From the NCBI RefSeq assembly GCF_003601975.1, contig NZ_QZWZ01000002.1, positions 124,001-188,000 of the forward strand: DNA of 64,000 nucleotides. The letters are read 5' to 3'. Under the pieces are notes generated by a model. It did no database searches. It was given only the letters and a program-made list of their open reading frames with translations, and had not been told where the DNA came from. This stretch comes from Mesorhizobium waimense. Its GTDB lineage: Bacteria > Pseudomonadota > Alphaproteobacteria > Rhizobiales > Rhizobiaceae. The translations under genes and the position numbers were made by a program. How positions within the stretch are numbered: the first letter of the stretch is position 1; every line of letters begins with the position of its first letter. Shown here one piece after another: positions 16,312 to 25,058 of this stretch.

Positions 16312-16352
16312 GGGCGGTGGGTTTAAGGGCACTAACTTCAGAGGGTAAAAAC

Positions 16353-17324
16353 ATGAAAAGACTGATTATTCCTGTTCTGGCTGGCGCGATGTCGCTGGCC
16401 GCTTTCCAGGCGATGGCCGCCGACAAGGTGACGCTGCAGCTGAAATGGGTCACGCAGGCCCAGTTCGCCGGCTACTACGTCGCCAAGGCCAAGGGCTTCT
16501 ATGAGGCCGAAGGCCTCGACGTCGACATCAAGCCGGGCGGCCCCGATATTGCGCCCGAGCAGGTTATCGCCGGCGGCGGCGCCGACGTCATCGTCGACTG
16601 GATGGGCGGCGCACTGGCCGCACGTGAGAAGGGCGTGCCGCTGGTCAACATCGCCCAGCCGTTCAAGAAGGCCGGCATGGAACTGGTCTGCCCGAAGGAC
16701 GGCCCGATCAAGACCGAAGCCGACTTCAAGGGCCACACGCTCGGCGTCTGGTTCTTCGGCAACGAGTATCCGTTCTATGCCTGGATGAACAAGCTCGGCC
16801 TGAAGACCGAAGGCGGCCCGGATGGCGTCACCGTGCTCAAGCAGAGCTTTGACGTGCAGCCGCTGATCCAGAAGCAGGCGGATTGCATCTCGGTCATGAC
16901 TTACAACGAGTACTGGCAGCTCATCGATGCCGGCTACAAGCCGGAAGAGCTGACCGTGTTCAACTACTCGGCCATGGGCAACGACCTGCTCGAGGACGGG
17001 CTATACGCCTCCGAGGACAAGCTCAAGGATCCGGCCTTCGAAGACAAGATGGTGCGTTTCGTGCGCGCCTCGATGAAGGGCTGGAAATACGCCGTCGACA
17101 ATTCCGACGAGGCCGCCGGTATCGTCATGGACAATGGCGGCCAGGACGAAAACCACCAGAAGCGCATGATGGGCGAAGTCGCCAAGCTGATCGACAATGC
17201 CGACGGCAAGCTCGATCCGGCGACCTACGAGCGCACTGCCAAGGCGCTGCTCGACCAGAAGATCATCACCAAGGAGCCTAGCGGCGCCTACACGACCGCG
17301 ATCACCGACAAGGCGATCAAATAG
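16353..17324 (+). CDS. ABC transporter substrate-binding protein (NMT1/THI5-like)
   Basis: 323 residues with a signal peptide (LIIPVLAGAMSLAAFQAMAA, cleavage near 23) and the NMT1/ThiY-like fold: VTLQLKWVTQAQFAGYYVAKAKGFYEAEGLDV at the mature N-terminus is diagnostic of this family. A pyrimidine-like ligand (uracil, thymine, or a hydroxymethylpyrimidine relative) is inferred because ThiY-type proteins bind formylaminopyrimidine and the gene sits in a pyrimidine catabolic region. No riboswitch is seen upstream, which argues against thiamine-controlled salvage. AGAGGGT precedes the ATG. It is last in the four-gene transporter operon. Confidence 0.92.
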   Translation: MKRLIIPVLAGAMSLAAFQAMAADKVTLQLKWVTQAQFAGYYVAKAKGFYEAEGLDVDIKPGGPDIAPEQVIAGGGADVIVDWMGGALAAREKGVPLVNIAQPFKKAGMELVCPKDGPIKTEADFKGHTLGVWFFGNEYPFYAWMNKLGLKTEGGPDGVTVLKQSFDVQPLIQKQADCISVMTYNEYWQLIDAGYKPEELTVFNYSAMGNDLLEDGLYASEDKLKDPAFEDKMVRFVRASMKGWKYAVDNSDEAAGIVMDNGGQDENHQKRMMGEVAKLIDNADGKLDPATYERTAKALLDQKIITKEPSGAYTTAITDKAIK

Positions 17325-17356
17325 GTCCGGCTAAGCAACGATATTGCTTTTCAAAG

Positions 17357-17392
17357 CGGCGCCTCTGGCCAAGTGTCAGAGGCGCCGTTCCT
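17357..17392 (+). terminator. Intrinsic terminator between convergent binding-protein and Lrp genes
   Basis: A perfect 11-bp stem (CGGCGCCTCTG at 17357-17367 with 17377-17387), a 9-nt loop, then TTCCTTTA. The right arm overlaps the stop codon of the convergent Lrp gene. Confidence 0.75.
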
Positions 17393-17834
17393 TTATCGTG
17401 TTCATGACGAAGCTGGTCTCGATCGAGGCGACGCATTTCAGCCGCGCGATCTTTTCCTTGATGAAGCGCTCGTACTGGTCGAGGCTTCCTGTCACCACCT
17501 TCAGCACATAGTCGCGCGAACCGGTCACGAGGTGGCATTCCAGCACCTCTTCCCAGCCGCGGATTGCGTCCTCGAACATGACGATCTCGTCCTCGTTCTG
17601 ACGGCTGAGCCGGACGGTGGCGATGGCAACCATGGTCCAGCCGAAAGCGGCCGGATCGACCAGTGTGGTGTAGCCTCTGATAATTCCGGCTTCCTCCAGC
17701 CGCCGCACGCGCCTCAGGCAGGGCGACGGCGACAGGCCGATCCGCTCGGCGAGTTCGTTGTTGGTGATGCGGGCGTCGGCTTGCAACTCACGCAGAATCT
17801 TGCGGTCGAAAGCGTTGGCTATCTTCTGCTGCAC
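17376..17834 (-). CDS. Lrp/AsnC family transcriptional regulator
   Basis: 152 residues: an N-terminal AsnC helix-turn-helix ([43 protein letters not shown]) and a C-terminal RAM ligand domain ([23 protein letters not shown]). I chose GTG 17834 because GGAGAG lies seven bases upstream and the length becomes typical; ATG 17858 or a start at 17969 would add atypical sequence. It diverges from a cystathionine gamma-synthase-family gene over 122 bp, so it probably activates or represses that gene in response to an amino acid. Which amino acid cannot be read. Confidence 0.9.
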   Translation of the reverse strand: MQQKIANAFDRKILRELQADARITNNELAERIGLSPSPCLRRVRRLEEAGIIRGYTTLVDPAAFGWTMVAIATVRLSRQNEDEIVMFEDAIRGWEEVLECHLVTGSRDYVLKVVTGSLDQYERFIKEKIARLKCVASIETSFVMNTIKERRL

Positions 17835-17956
17835 TTTTGGTCTCTCCAAGCAGTTCATTGCGCGAATGCAGCCATGCGAGCTCAAAAATAGCAAGGACTG
17901 CACGATCGGGATGGCATAAATTGCCGAGCGATACTTCTCGAAAAGCAGGAAAAGCC

Positions 17957-19240
17957 ATGACCGCGCCACGCCCTTCGAAAACCCACATCGGCAACCACAA
18001 GCTCCACCCGGAGACGCTGATGCTGAGCTATGGCTTCGATCCGCAGCTTTCGGAAGGCGCCGTCAAGCCGCCGGTGTTCCTGACCTCGACCTTCGTGTTC
18101 AAGTCGGCGGAAGAGGGGCGCGACTTCTTCGATTACACCTCCGGCCGCAAGGAACCGCCGAGCGGCACGGCTTCCGGTCTGGTCTATTCGCGCTTCAACC
18201 ATCCCAACAGCGAGATCGTAGAGGACAGGCTGGCGGTCTATGAGGGGACGGAGGCCTGCATCCTGTTCTCGTCCGGCATGTCGGCGATCGCGACGACATT
18301 GCTGGCCTATGCTCGTCCGGGCGACGTCATCCTGCATTCGCAGCCGCTCTATGGCGGCACCGAGACGCTTTTGACCCGCACGCTTGCCGGCTTCGGCATC
18401 GACGCCGTCGGCTTCGCGGACGGCGTCGACGAGGCGGCGGTGCGCGCGGCTGCCGTTGCAGCAGTAGGCAAAGGCCGCGTCTCGGTCATCCTGATCGAGA
18501 CGCCGTCAAATCCGACCAACAGCCTGGTCGATATCGCCTTGATGCGGACGATCGCCGATGAGATCGGCGCGGGCCAAGGTCCGACGCCGATCATCGTCTG
18601 CGACAACACGCTGCTCGGCCCGGTGTTCCAGCGGCCGATCGAGCACGGCGCCGATGTTTCCGTCTATTCGCTGACCAAATATGTCGGCGGCCATTCCGAC
18701 CTGATCGCGGGGGCCGCCATGGGCAGCAAGGCGGTCACCAAGCCGATCAAGGCGCTGCGCGGCGCGATCGGCACGCAGCTTGACCCGCATTCCTGTTGGA
18801 TGCTTGGGCGGTCGCTGGAAACGCTGTCGATCCGCATGGAGCGGGCCAACGACAATGCGCGCCTGGTCGCCGAATTCCTTCGCGACCATGCCAAGGTCGA
18901 GAAGGTGCATTATCTGCCGTTCCTGGGCGAGGCTACGCCTGCGGGCCGTGTTTACCGGGTGCAATGCAGCGGTGCCGGCTCGACATTCTCCTTCGACATT
19001 CTCGGCGGCCAGAAGGCGGCCTTCGCTTTTCTGAACGGCCTGCAGATCTTCAAGCTGGCGGTAAGCCTCGGCGGAACGGAATCGCTGGCCAGCCACCCGG
19101 CGGCCATGACCCATTCGGGCATTCCCTTCGACGTGCGCCAGCGCATCGGCGTGCTGGAGACCACGGTCAGGCTGTCCATCGGTGTCGAGCACCCCGACGA
19201 CCTGATTGCCGACCTGACGCAGGCGCTGGCGGCCGTCTGA
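17957..19240 (+). CDS. Cystathionine gamma-synthase family PLP enzyme
   Basis: 427 residues of the Cys/Met metabolism PLP family. Visible are [35 protein letters not shown] (tyrosine and phosphate-binding region, 77-111), CDNTLLGP with the PLP-pairing aspartate near 216, and Lys241 in [11 protein letters not shown] as the Schiff base. It is somewhat longer than MetB or MetC owing to insertions near 60-72 ([13 protein letters not shown]). Whether it is a synthase, gamma-lyase or beta-lyase cannot be decided by eye. Divergence from an Lrp regulator suggests amino-acid-controlled expression, as for methionine gamma-lyase genes. GCAGGA precedes ATG 17957. Confidence 0.9.
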   Translation: MTAPRPSKTHIGNHKLHPETLMLSYGFDPQLSEGAVKPPVFLTSTFVFKSAEEGRDFFDYTSGRKEPPSGTASGLVYSRFNHPNSEIVEDRLAVYEGTEACILFSSGMSAIATTLLAYARPGDVILHSQPLYGGTETLLTRTLAGFGIDAVGFADGVDEAAVRAAAVAAVGKGRVSVILIETPSNPTNSLVDIALMRTIADEIGAGQGPTPIIVCDNTLLGPVFQRPIEHGADVSVYSLTKYVGGHSDLIAGAAMGSKAVTKPIKALRGAIGTQLDPHSCWMLGRSLETLSIRMERANDNARLVAEFLRDHAKVEKVHYLPFLGEATPAGRVYRVQCSGAGSTFSFDILGGQKAAFAFLNGLQIFKLAVSLGGTESLASHPAAMTHSGIPFDVRQRIGVLETTVRLSIGVEHPDDLIADLTQALAAV

Positions 19241-19262
19241 TTCTTGGCTTCACGGAAATCAC

Positions 19263-19289
19263 AAAAGGGGCGGGTGACCGCCCCTTTTT
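19263..19289 (+). terminator. Intrinsic terminator after the PLP enzyme gene
   Basis: AAAAGGGGCGG (19263-19273) pairs perfectly with 19278-19288 across a four-base loop and runs into TTTTT. Confidence 0.92.
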
Positions 19290-19406
19290 CTTTGCCGCGG
19301 TAACATCTGCGTGTGCCGGGATACATCGCGTCGTTCAGCCGTTGCAGGTGAAGCATCCGCGCGCCGGGGAGCCGCGGCGGATGCGTCAGCCAAACGGAGA
19401 TCCTTT

Positions 19407-19844
19407 ATGCGCATCCAATCCTTGCCGGTGCTTTCGGCGTTCGCTGTCTCGACAGCTCTGCTGTTCGCATCGCCGGCCATGGCCGATATTGTGAAGTACA
19501 CGGCGACGCTCGATGGCAGCCAGCAGAGCCCGCCGGTCACCACCAAGGGCAAGGGAACTGCCACATTCAGCTTCGACACCGCCAAGAAGAAGCTCAGTTG
19601 GAACGTCAAATATTCCGGCCTCAGCGGACCGGCGACGGCGGCCCACATTCATGGCCCGGCTGAGGCGGGTGAAAACGCGCCACCCGTAATCCCGTTCAAG
19701 AAGTTCAAGAGCCCGATCAAGGGATCGGCGACGCTGACCGACGCGCAGGCGGCTGACCTGGAAGCCGGGAAATACTACGTCAACGTCCATACGGCAGCCA
19801 ACAAGGACGGCGAGATCCGCGGCCAGATCGAGAAGGCGATGTAG
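19407..19844 (+). CDS. CHRD domain secreted protein
   Basis: 145 residues: a signal peptide (MRIQSLPVLSAFAVSTALLF, cleavage after SPAMA near 26) followed by one CHRD domain. The domain is marked by YTATLDGSQQSPPV, GTATFSFDTAKKKLSWNVKYSGL, AAHIHGPA and YYVNVHTAANKDGEIRGQI. CHRD domains were named from chordin and occur in many secreted bacterial proteins of unknown role; the HIHGPA and VHT motifs suggest possible metal binding. ATG 19407 has GGAGA upstream. It is a single-gene unit convergent with the TPP enzyme gene. Confidence 0.9.
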   Translation: MRIQSLPVLSAFAVSTALLFASPAMADIVKYTATLDGSQQSPPVTTKGKGTATFSFDTAKKKLSWNVKYSGLSGPATAAHIHGPAEAGENAPPVIPFKKFKSPIKGSATLTDAQAADLEAGKYYVNVHTAANKDGEIRGQIEKAM

Positions 19845-19851
19845 CCGGATT

Positions 19852-19879
19852 GGCGGAAGGGCGATGGCGCCCTTCTGCC
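19852..19879. terminator. Bidirectional terminator-like hairpin
   Basis: An 11-bp stem with one mismatch (19852-19862 with 19869-19879) fills the gap between convergent stops. There is no good U-tract in either direction. Confidence 0.5.
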
Positions 19880-21529
19880 TTAGCTCTTGTCGCGGATCTG
19901 CGTCATCGTGCGGGTCGGGGTGATCGCCTCGGGGTCGAGCCTGATCTCGACGATCGCCGGCTTGCCGCTGGCGCGGGCGCGCTCGAAGGCCGGGGCGAAA
20001 TCGGCGGTCTTCTCGACCGTCTCGCCATGGCCGCCATAGGCGCGGGCCAACGCGGCGAAGTCCGGGTTCTTCAGATCGGTGGCGACGACCCGGCCCGGAT
20101 ATTCGCGTTCCTGGTGCATGCGGATGGTGCCGTAGATACCGTTGTTGACGACCACGACGACGATCGGAAGGTCGTTTTGCACGGCGGTGGCGAATTCCTG
20201 CCCGTTCATCAGGAAGCAGCCATCGCCGGCGAAGGCGACCACGGTGCGATCCGGATAAAGTTCCTTGGCGGCGACCGCCGCCGGCGTGCCGTAGCCCATC
20301 GAACCGGAGGTCGGTGCCGCCTGCGTGGCAAAGCGGCGGAAACGGTGGAAGCGATGCACCCAGGTGGCGTAGTTGCCGGCGCCATTGGTGAGGATGGCGT
20401 CGTCGGGCAGCATCTTTTCCAGATAGTTCATGATCGGCCCCATCTGGACGGAACCGGGACCGCTTTCCGGCGGCGTCGACCAGTCGAGATAGGCGGCGTG
20501 CAGCTTCGGCGCCTCGTCTGCCCAGGTTGGCGTCGCAGACGGCTTGCGTTTGGCGAAGGCTTCAACGAAGGCGGACGGCGAGGCGTTGATCGCCAGCGCC
20601 GGCCGGTAGACGCGGCCGAGTTCGCTGGCGTCGGCATGAACATGGACCAGCGTCTGATCGGGATAGGGGCTTTTGAGCAGCGTGTAGTCGGAGGAGGGCA
20701 TTTCGCCCATGCGCCCGCCGATGAGCAGCAAGAGATCGGCCTGCTTGATCGCGGTGGCCAGCTTGGGGTTGATGCCGATACCGACGTCGCCGGCATAGTT
20801 CGGATGCAGGTGATCGAACAGCATCTGGCGGCGGAACGAGCAGCCGACCGGCAGCGACCAGGCTTCGGCGATCGCGCGCATCTGCGCCACTGAGTCAGCA
20901 TCCCAGCGCGTGCCGCCGAGGATGACGAAGGGGCGCTTGGCCTTGGCCAGAAGCGTTTCCAGCGCGAAGAGTTCAGTATCGCCGGGGCGCGTTTCGACGG
21001 GGGTATGCGCGATGGCGGCGGGGGCTTCGACCAGGCTGGTCAGCATGTCCTCGGGCAGCGAGATGACGACCGGACCAGGACGGCCTGACGTTGCCACGGC
21101 AAAGGCGCGGGTGACGAATTCGGGGATGCGTGCGGCATCGTCGATCTCGACCACCCATTTGGCGATGTCGCCGAAGAAGCGCTTGTAATCCACCTCCTGG
21201 AAGGCCTCGCGCTCCTTGGCGTGGCTAGCGACTTGGCCGATGAACAGGATGATGGGAACAGAATCCTGCATGGCGATGTGGATGCCGGCAGACGCATTGG
21301 TGGCGCCGGGGCCGCGGGTGACGAAGCAGATGCCGGGCTTCCCGGTCAGCCGGCCATGGCAGTCGGCCATCATCGCGGCACCGCCTTCCTGGCGGCAGAC
21401 GATGGTGCGGATCGCTGAGTCGTGCAGCGCGTCGAGCACCGCCAGATAGGATTCGCCCGGCACGCAATATATGCGGTCGGTGCCGTTAGCTTCCAGCGCG
21501 TCGACGATCAGTTGTCCGCCTGTCTTCAT
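19880..21529 (-). CDS. Thiamine pyrophosphate-dependent enzyme (acetolactate synthase-like)
   Basis: 549 residues with the three-domain TPP enzyme layout: an N-terminal pyrimidine-binding domain with the catalytic Glu48 in CRQEGGAAMMAD, a central domain near 190-330, and a C-terminal diphosphate domain with GDGCFLMNGQEFATAV and then NN near 436-465. It resembles acetolactate-synthase-like enzymes, but the coupled upstream class III CoA-transferase (ATGA at 21526-21529) makes anabolic acetolactate synthesis unlikely. A 2-hydroxyacyl-CoA lyase, oxalyl-CoA decarboxylase-like or other 2-keto-acid decarboxylase role is possible. The substrate is unassigned. Confidence 0.88.
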   Translation of the reverse strand: MKTGGQLIVDALEANGTDRIYCVPGESYLAVLDALHDSAIRTIVCRQEGGAAMMADCHGRLTGKPGICFVTRGPGATNASAGIHIAMQDSVPIILFIGQVASHAKEREAFQEVDYKRFFGDIAKWVVEIDDAARIPEFVTRAFAVATSGRPGPVVISLPEDMLTSLVEAPAAIAHTPVETRPGDTELFALETLLAKAKRPFVILGGTRWDADSVAQMRAIAEAWSLPVGCSFRRQMLFDHLHPNYAGDVGIGINPKLATAIKQADLLLLIGGRMGEMPSSDYTLLKSPYPDQTLVHVHADASELGRVYRPALAINASPSAFVEAFAKRKPSATPTWADEAPKLHAAYLDWSTPPESGPGSVQMGPIMNYLEKMLPDDAILTNGAGNYATWVHRFHRFRRFATQAAPTSGSMGYGTPAAVAAKELYPDRTVVAFAGDGCFLMNGQEFATAVQNDLPIVVVVVNNGIYGTIRMHQEREYPGRVVATDLKNPDFAALARAYGGHGETVEKTADFAPAFERARASGKPAIVEIRLDPEAITPTRTMTQIRDKS

Positions 21530-22701
21530 TGTCCCGACGTCTCCAGTTCGGCAAGGATCTCTTCGGTGTGCTCGCCAAGACGCGGCGAGGGGCGTTCATA
21601 GATGAGCGGCGTACCGGACATGACCATCGGCGCGCGCACCGAGGGCAGAAGATTGCCGTGGCCGTCGTCGAGGTCGAGGCGCATGCCGCGCGCGATGGTC
21701 TGCGGGTCGGCAAACATCTGGCCGATCGTGTTGATCGGGCTGGCCGGCACGCTCGCTGCTTCCAGCTTCGCCAGCAGCGGCTCGCGATCCCAGGTTTTCA
21801 GCGTCTCGATCATGCGCTCACGCAAATTCGCCCGGTTGGCGACACGGGCGGGGTTGGTGGCGAAATCGGGATTCGACGGCAAATCGTCGAGGCCGACGGC
21901 AGCGCAGAACTTGGCGAACTGGCCGTCATTGCCGACTGCCAGGATGATATGGCCATCCCTGACCGGCACCACCTCATAAGGCGCGATGTTCATATGCGCA
22001 TTGCCCATATGCACCGGCGATTTGCCGGATACCAGATAGTTGAGGTTCTGGTTGCCGAGCGCCGAGATCTGGCTGTCAAAGAGCGCCATGTCGATGTGCT
22101 GGCCTTCGCCGGTTTTTTCGGCATGGCGAAGCGCTGCCTGGATGGCGATCACCGAATAAAGTCCGGTGAAGAGATCCGAGATAGCGACGCCGGCCTTCTG
22201 CGGCTCGCGGCCAACCTCGCCGGTGATCGACATCATGCCGGCCATGGCCTGGATGATGAAGTCGTAGCCGGCACGTGGCGCGTAAGGCCCGTCCTGGCCA
22301 AACCCTGTGATCGAGCAATAGACCAGGCGGGGATTGATCTTGCGCAGGCTGTCATAGTCGAGCCCGTATTTCCTGAGGCCGCCGAGCTTGAAATTCTCGA
22401 TCATCACGTCCGCGGTCGCGACCAGCCGGCGCACCGTCTCGGCGCCTTCGAGCGTGGAGAAGTCGACGGCGATGGAGCGTTTGCCGCGATTGCAGGAATG
22501 ATAATAGGCCGCTGACAGGTTCTCGCCGTCATGGCTCATGACGAAGGGCGGCCCCCATTTGCGGGTATCGTCGCCGCCATCGGGGCTCTCGACCTTGATG
22601 ACGTCAGCGCCGAGATCGGCGAGCAGTTGCCCGGCCCACGGCCCGGCAAGGATGCGTGCTAGTTCGATTACGCGGATGCCTTTCAGGGGAGGCTCAGTCA
22701 T
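21526..22701 (-). CDS. Class III (family III) CoA-transferase, CaiB/Frc-like
   Basis: 391 residues of the formyl-CoA transferase/CaiB family: an N-terminal GIRVIELARILAGPWAGQLLADLGADVIKVE motif, catalytic Asp176 in GVAISDLFTGLYS, and the downstream conserved GNDGQFAKFC and ARVANRANL regions. The reaction is reversible transfer of CoA between carboxylic acids. It is translationally coupled to a TPP enzyme gene, so the two likely act in sequence on one acid: activation to the CoA thioester, then C-C bond cleavage or decarboxylation. The pair resembles frc/oxc logic, but the TPP partner does not look like a standard oxalyl-CoA decarboxylase. Confidence 0.9.
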   Translation of the reverse strand: MTEPPLKGIRVIELARILAGPWAGQLLADLGADVIKVESPDGGDDTRKWGPPFVMSHDGENLSAAYYHSCNRGKRSIAVDFSTLEGAETVRRLVATADVMIENFKLGGLRKYGLDYDSLRKINPRLVYCSITGFGQDGPYAPRAGYDFIIQAMAGMMSITGEVGREPQKAGVAISDLFTGLYSVIAIQAALRHAEKTGEGQHIDMALFDSQISALGNQNLNYLVSGKSPVHMGNAHMNIAPYEVVPVRDGHIILAVGNDGQFAKFCAAVGLDDLPSNPDFATNPARVANRANLRERMIETLKTWDREPLLAKLEAASVPASPINTIGQMFADPQTIARGMRLDLDDGHGNLLPSVRAPMVMSGTPLIYERPSPRLGEHTEEILAELETSGQ

Positions 22702-22781
22702 GGATCACCAGAATTGGTCGGAACCGCAGCCTCTATCAACACGCGCCGCGACTGTCACGAGCCTTGCGCTGGGCCAAGCCT

Positions 22782-23714
22782 TCATAGCTTCAGGACGGTT
22801 TCGGCCCATGCGGCGAAGTCGTTCATGACGACGTCCCGATTCACCTCGTTCAGGCTTTCGTGGCGGGTCTCGGCGTAAACCTTTGAAACCAGATTCGAAA
22901 AGCCCATCGCGCGCATGCGTTTCGCGAGGTGACCGACCGCTTTGCCGTAGTCGGATGCAGGGTCTTTCTCGCCGCCGACCAGGTTTACAAAGAGGTCGCG
23001 GCGCACGCCGGCAAAGCTCGAGTCCTTGCCGCCGTGCTGCGCCATGTTGACCACGTCGCGCCACATCGACACCGAGGCGTCCCAGCCGCATAGCGGGTCG
23101 GCGATGTATTTCGCCACTTCGGCCTCGTCGCGCGACAGCCAGTCGAACAGTGTTTTGTGATTGGGTACGGCCTTGCCCCAGGCCTGGAAGGTCAGCCTCG
23201 GCAATAGGCGCGACGGCAGGTCGGAACCGAGCCGGAACCGTTCCCAAGCTAGGATGGCGAGCGCCAGCTGACCGAGCAGGCCTTGCGAGAAATTGCCGTT
23301 CCAGATCGCGGCGGCGTGGATGCGCGCTGAGTGCGCCAAGACAAAATTGAGCGCCACCGAGGCGCCCATCGAATGGCCGAAGACAATGACCGGCAGGCCG
23401 GGCTGTTCCGCGGCGATGAGGTCGTGGACGGCGTCGACATCGGCGATCACTTTGGCAACACCGTCGGCAGCGGCGAATCTGCCTAGCGGCGCGTCCGGCG
23501 CCCTGGTGGCGCCATGGCCGCGATGGTCGTGGACGTAGGTTTGGAAGCCGCGCTCGCTGAGGAAATCGGCGAAGCGGGCGTAGCGCGCCGCATGCTCGGC
23601 CAGCCCATGGTTGATCTGGATGACCGCACGCGGCTGGCCACCGGCGTGCTTCACATAAAGGTTGAGCTCCGCGCCGGTGGGCGATTTGACCACGCGCTGT
23701 TGGCTGAATGGCAT
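22782..23714 (-). CDS. Alpha/beta hydrolase (monoacylglycerol lipase/lysophospholipase-like)
   Basis: 310 residues of the serine alpha/beta hydrolase fold. The nucleophile elbow is GHSMGAS (Ser115), with an oxyanion HG at NHGLAEHAARY near 36-46 typical of lysophospholipase L2/MGL members. A plausible acid is Asp in GGEKDP near 250, and the histidine is in ETRHESLNE near 285. It has no signal peptide, so it is probably cytoplasmic. It is divergent from the RNase T2 gene and the substrate is unknown. Confidence 0.88.
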   Translation of the reverse strand: MPFSQQRVVKSPTGAELNLYVKHAGGQPRAVIQINHGLAEHAARYARFADFLSERGFQTYVHDHRGHGATRAPDAPLGRFAAADGVAKVIADVDAVHDLIAAEQPGLPVIVFGHSMGASVALNFVLAHSARIHAAAIWNGNFSQGLLGQLALAILAWERFRLGSDLPSRLLPRLTFQAWGKAVPNHKTLFDWLSRDEAEVAKYIADPLCGWDASVSMWRDVVNMAQHGGKDSSFAGVRRDLFVNLVGGEKDPASDYGKAVGHLAKRMRAMGFSNLVSKVYAETRHESLNEVNRDVVMNDFAAWAETVLKL

Positions 23715-23901
23715 TATCTCTTGGTCCCCCGCGCTGTATCGCGCTCACAAGAGTTTTGTTTGCGCCGACGCCGGTTTTGCGTCAATCCGGCACGGCGATT
23801 GCGAGTTGTGAATGTTTCTTGATCTTGTGGCGCCCTATCGCAATTCTGACACGGAGACAAAGGCAGTGTGTGGCGCAGTATCTTCTAGCCGGGGCAAGGG
23901 T

Positions 23902-24912
23902 ATGCGGACAGGATTTGCTTTCGTTTTGGCCCTCTTGGTTGCCTCGCTGGCCGGTGTCGCGCATGCTGACGTGAAGATGAGCGGCGCCTTCGTGGCCGAG
24001 GCCGCCTGTCCGGCGACGCAGGCGATCAAGAGCGGCAAGAACCCCGGCAACGTCTCGACCGAGGCCGGACAAAGCTATCAGCTGCTTGCCGGCAACAAGG
24101 AGGCCCCTACGCACTATCTCATCCTGGTGCCGGGCGCCGATCCGGAACGCCGCTGGGTGAAGATCAGCTGCGGCCACGTCACCGGCGGCAGCGCTGGCAC
24201 CACGCCCGCACCGGCCGATCAGCCCAAGCCGTCGCAGCCTGCCTCGGGAAAGCCGGAATATGTCTTCGCGCTAAGCTGGCAGCCGGCCTTCTGCGAAACC
24301 AAGTCCAACAAGACCGAATGCCAGGCGCAGGCCCCGGCCGGGTTCGAGGCGACGCATTTCACCTTGCATGGGTTGTGGCCGCAGCCGAACGGCAATTTCT
24401 ATTGTCAGGCCGCGGCCAGCGACAAGGCCAATGACAACCCGGCCCATTGGCGGGACCTGCCGCCGGTCAACCTCGACCCGGACACGCGAGCGGAGCTCGA
24501 TCAGGTGATGCCGGGCACCAAATCCGATCTCGAAAGACATGAATGGATCAAGCACGGCACCTGCTATGGCAAGAGCCAGCAGGAGTATTTTACCGATGCG
24601 CTGAACCTGATGCGAGCGGTGAATGCGTCGCCAGTGCGGGAGCTGTTCACCAAGAATACTGGCAAGCAGGTGACTTCGGACCAGATCCGCCGCGCTTTCG
24701 ACAGCGCCTTCGGCGCTGGAGCAGGCGACAGGGTCCGGGTGTCTTGCCTGGTCGACCCGTCGAGCGGCAGGCGCCTGATTGGTGAACTGACGCTCGGCTT
24801 GGCCGGTCCGATCGGCCCAACCAGCTCGCTCGGCGAGCTGATGCAGGCTTCGGCACCGACGACCAAGGCGGGTTGTCCGAAGGGTACCGTCGACCCGATC
24901 GGTTTCCAGTAG
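23902..24912 (+). CDS. Secreted ribonuclease T2 family protein with N-terminal domain
   Basis: 336 residues. A signal peptide (FAFVLALLVASLAGVAHA) precedes an N-terminal domain (about 24-100) holding KMSGAFVAEAACPATQAIKSGKNPGNV and an ISCGHVTGG segment, then a Pro/Ala linker near 100-118, then an RNase T2 domain with both active-site motifs: FTLHGLWPQ (His156) and HEWIKHGTCYG (His213, Glu214, Lys217, His218). It is predicted to be a periplasmic or secreted endoribonuclease. ATG 23902 is chosen for the signal peptide and the CAAGGG site. The extra N-terminal domain is not part of a minimal T2 enzyme. Confidence 0.92.
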   Translation: MRTGFAFVLALLVASLAGVAHADVKMSGAFVAEAACPATQAIKSGKNPGNVSTEAGQSYQLLAGNKEAPTHYLILVPGADPERRWVKISCGHVTGGSAGTTPAPADQPKPSQPASGKPEYVFALSWQPAFCETKSNKTECQAQAPAGFEATHFTLHGLWPQPNGNFYCQAAASDKANDNPAHWRDLPPVNLDPDTRAELDQVMPGTKSDLERHEWIKHGTCYGKSQQEYFTDALNLMRAVNASPVRELFTKNTGKQVTSDQIRRAFDSAFGAGAGDRVRVSCLVDPSSGRRLIGELTLGLAGPIGPTSSLGELMQASAPTTKAGCPKGTVDPIGFQ

Positions 24913-25058
24913 GCGGGTTGAGCTGTCGTACCACCCAAGGCGTCGCCCTGCTCGCCGATGATCTCCGAAAGCGATTGCCGTTCGGCCCGGCATCGCCTAC
25001 ATAGCGCCCAACCTCCATTCAATCCGACATTTTCGGTCAATTATCAGGGAAAGCGCGC

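Noticed and set aside
13461..17324. Transporter as a thiamine-precursor (ThiXYZ) importer
   Set aside because: The binding protein is of that fold, but no THI-element is seen upstream and the setting is pyrimidine catabolism; kept only as an alternative.
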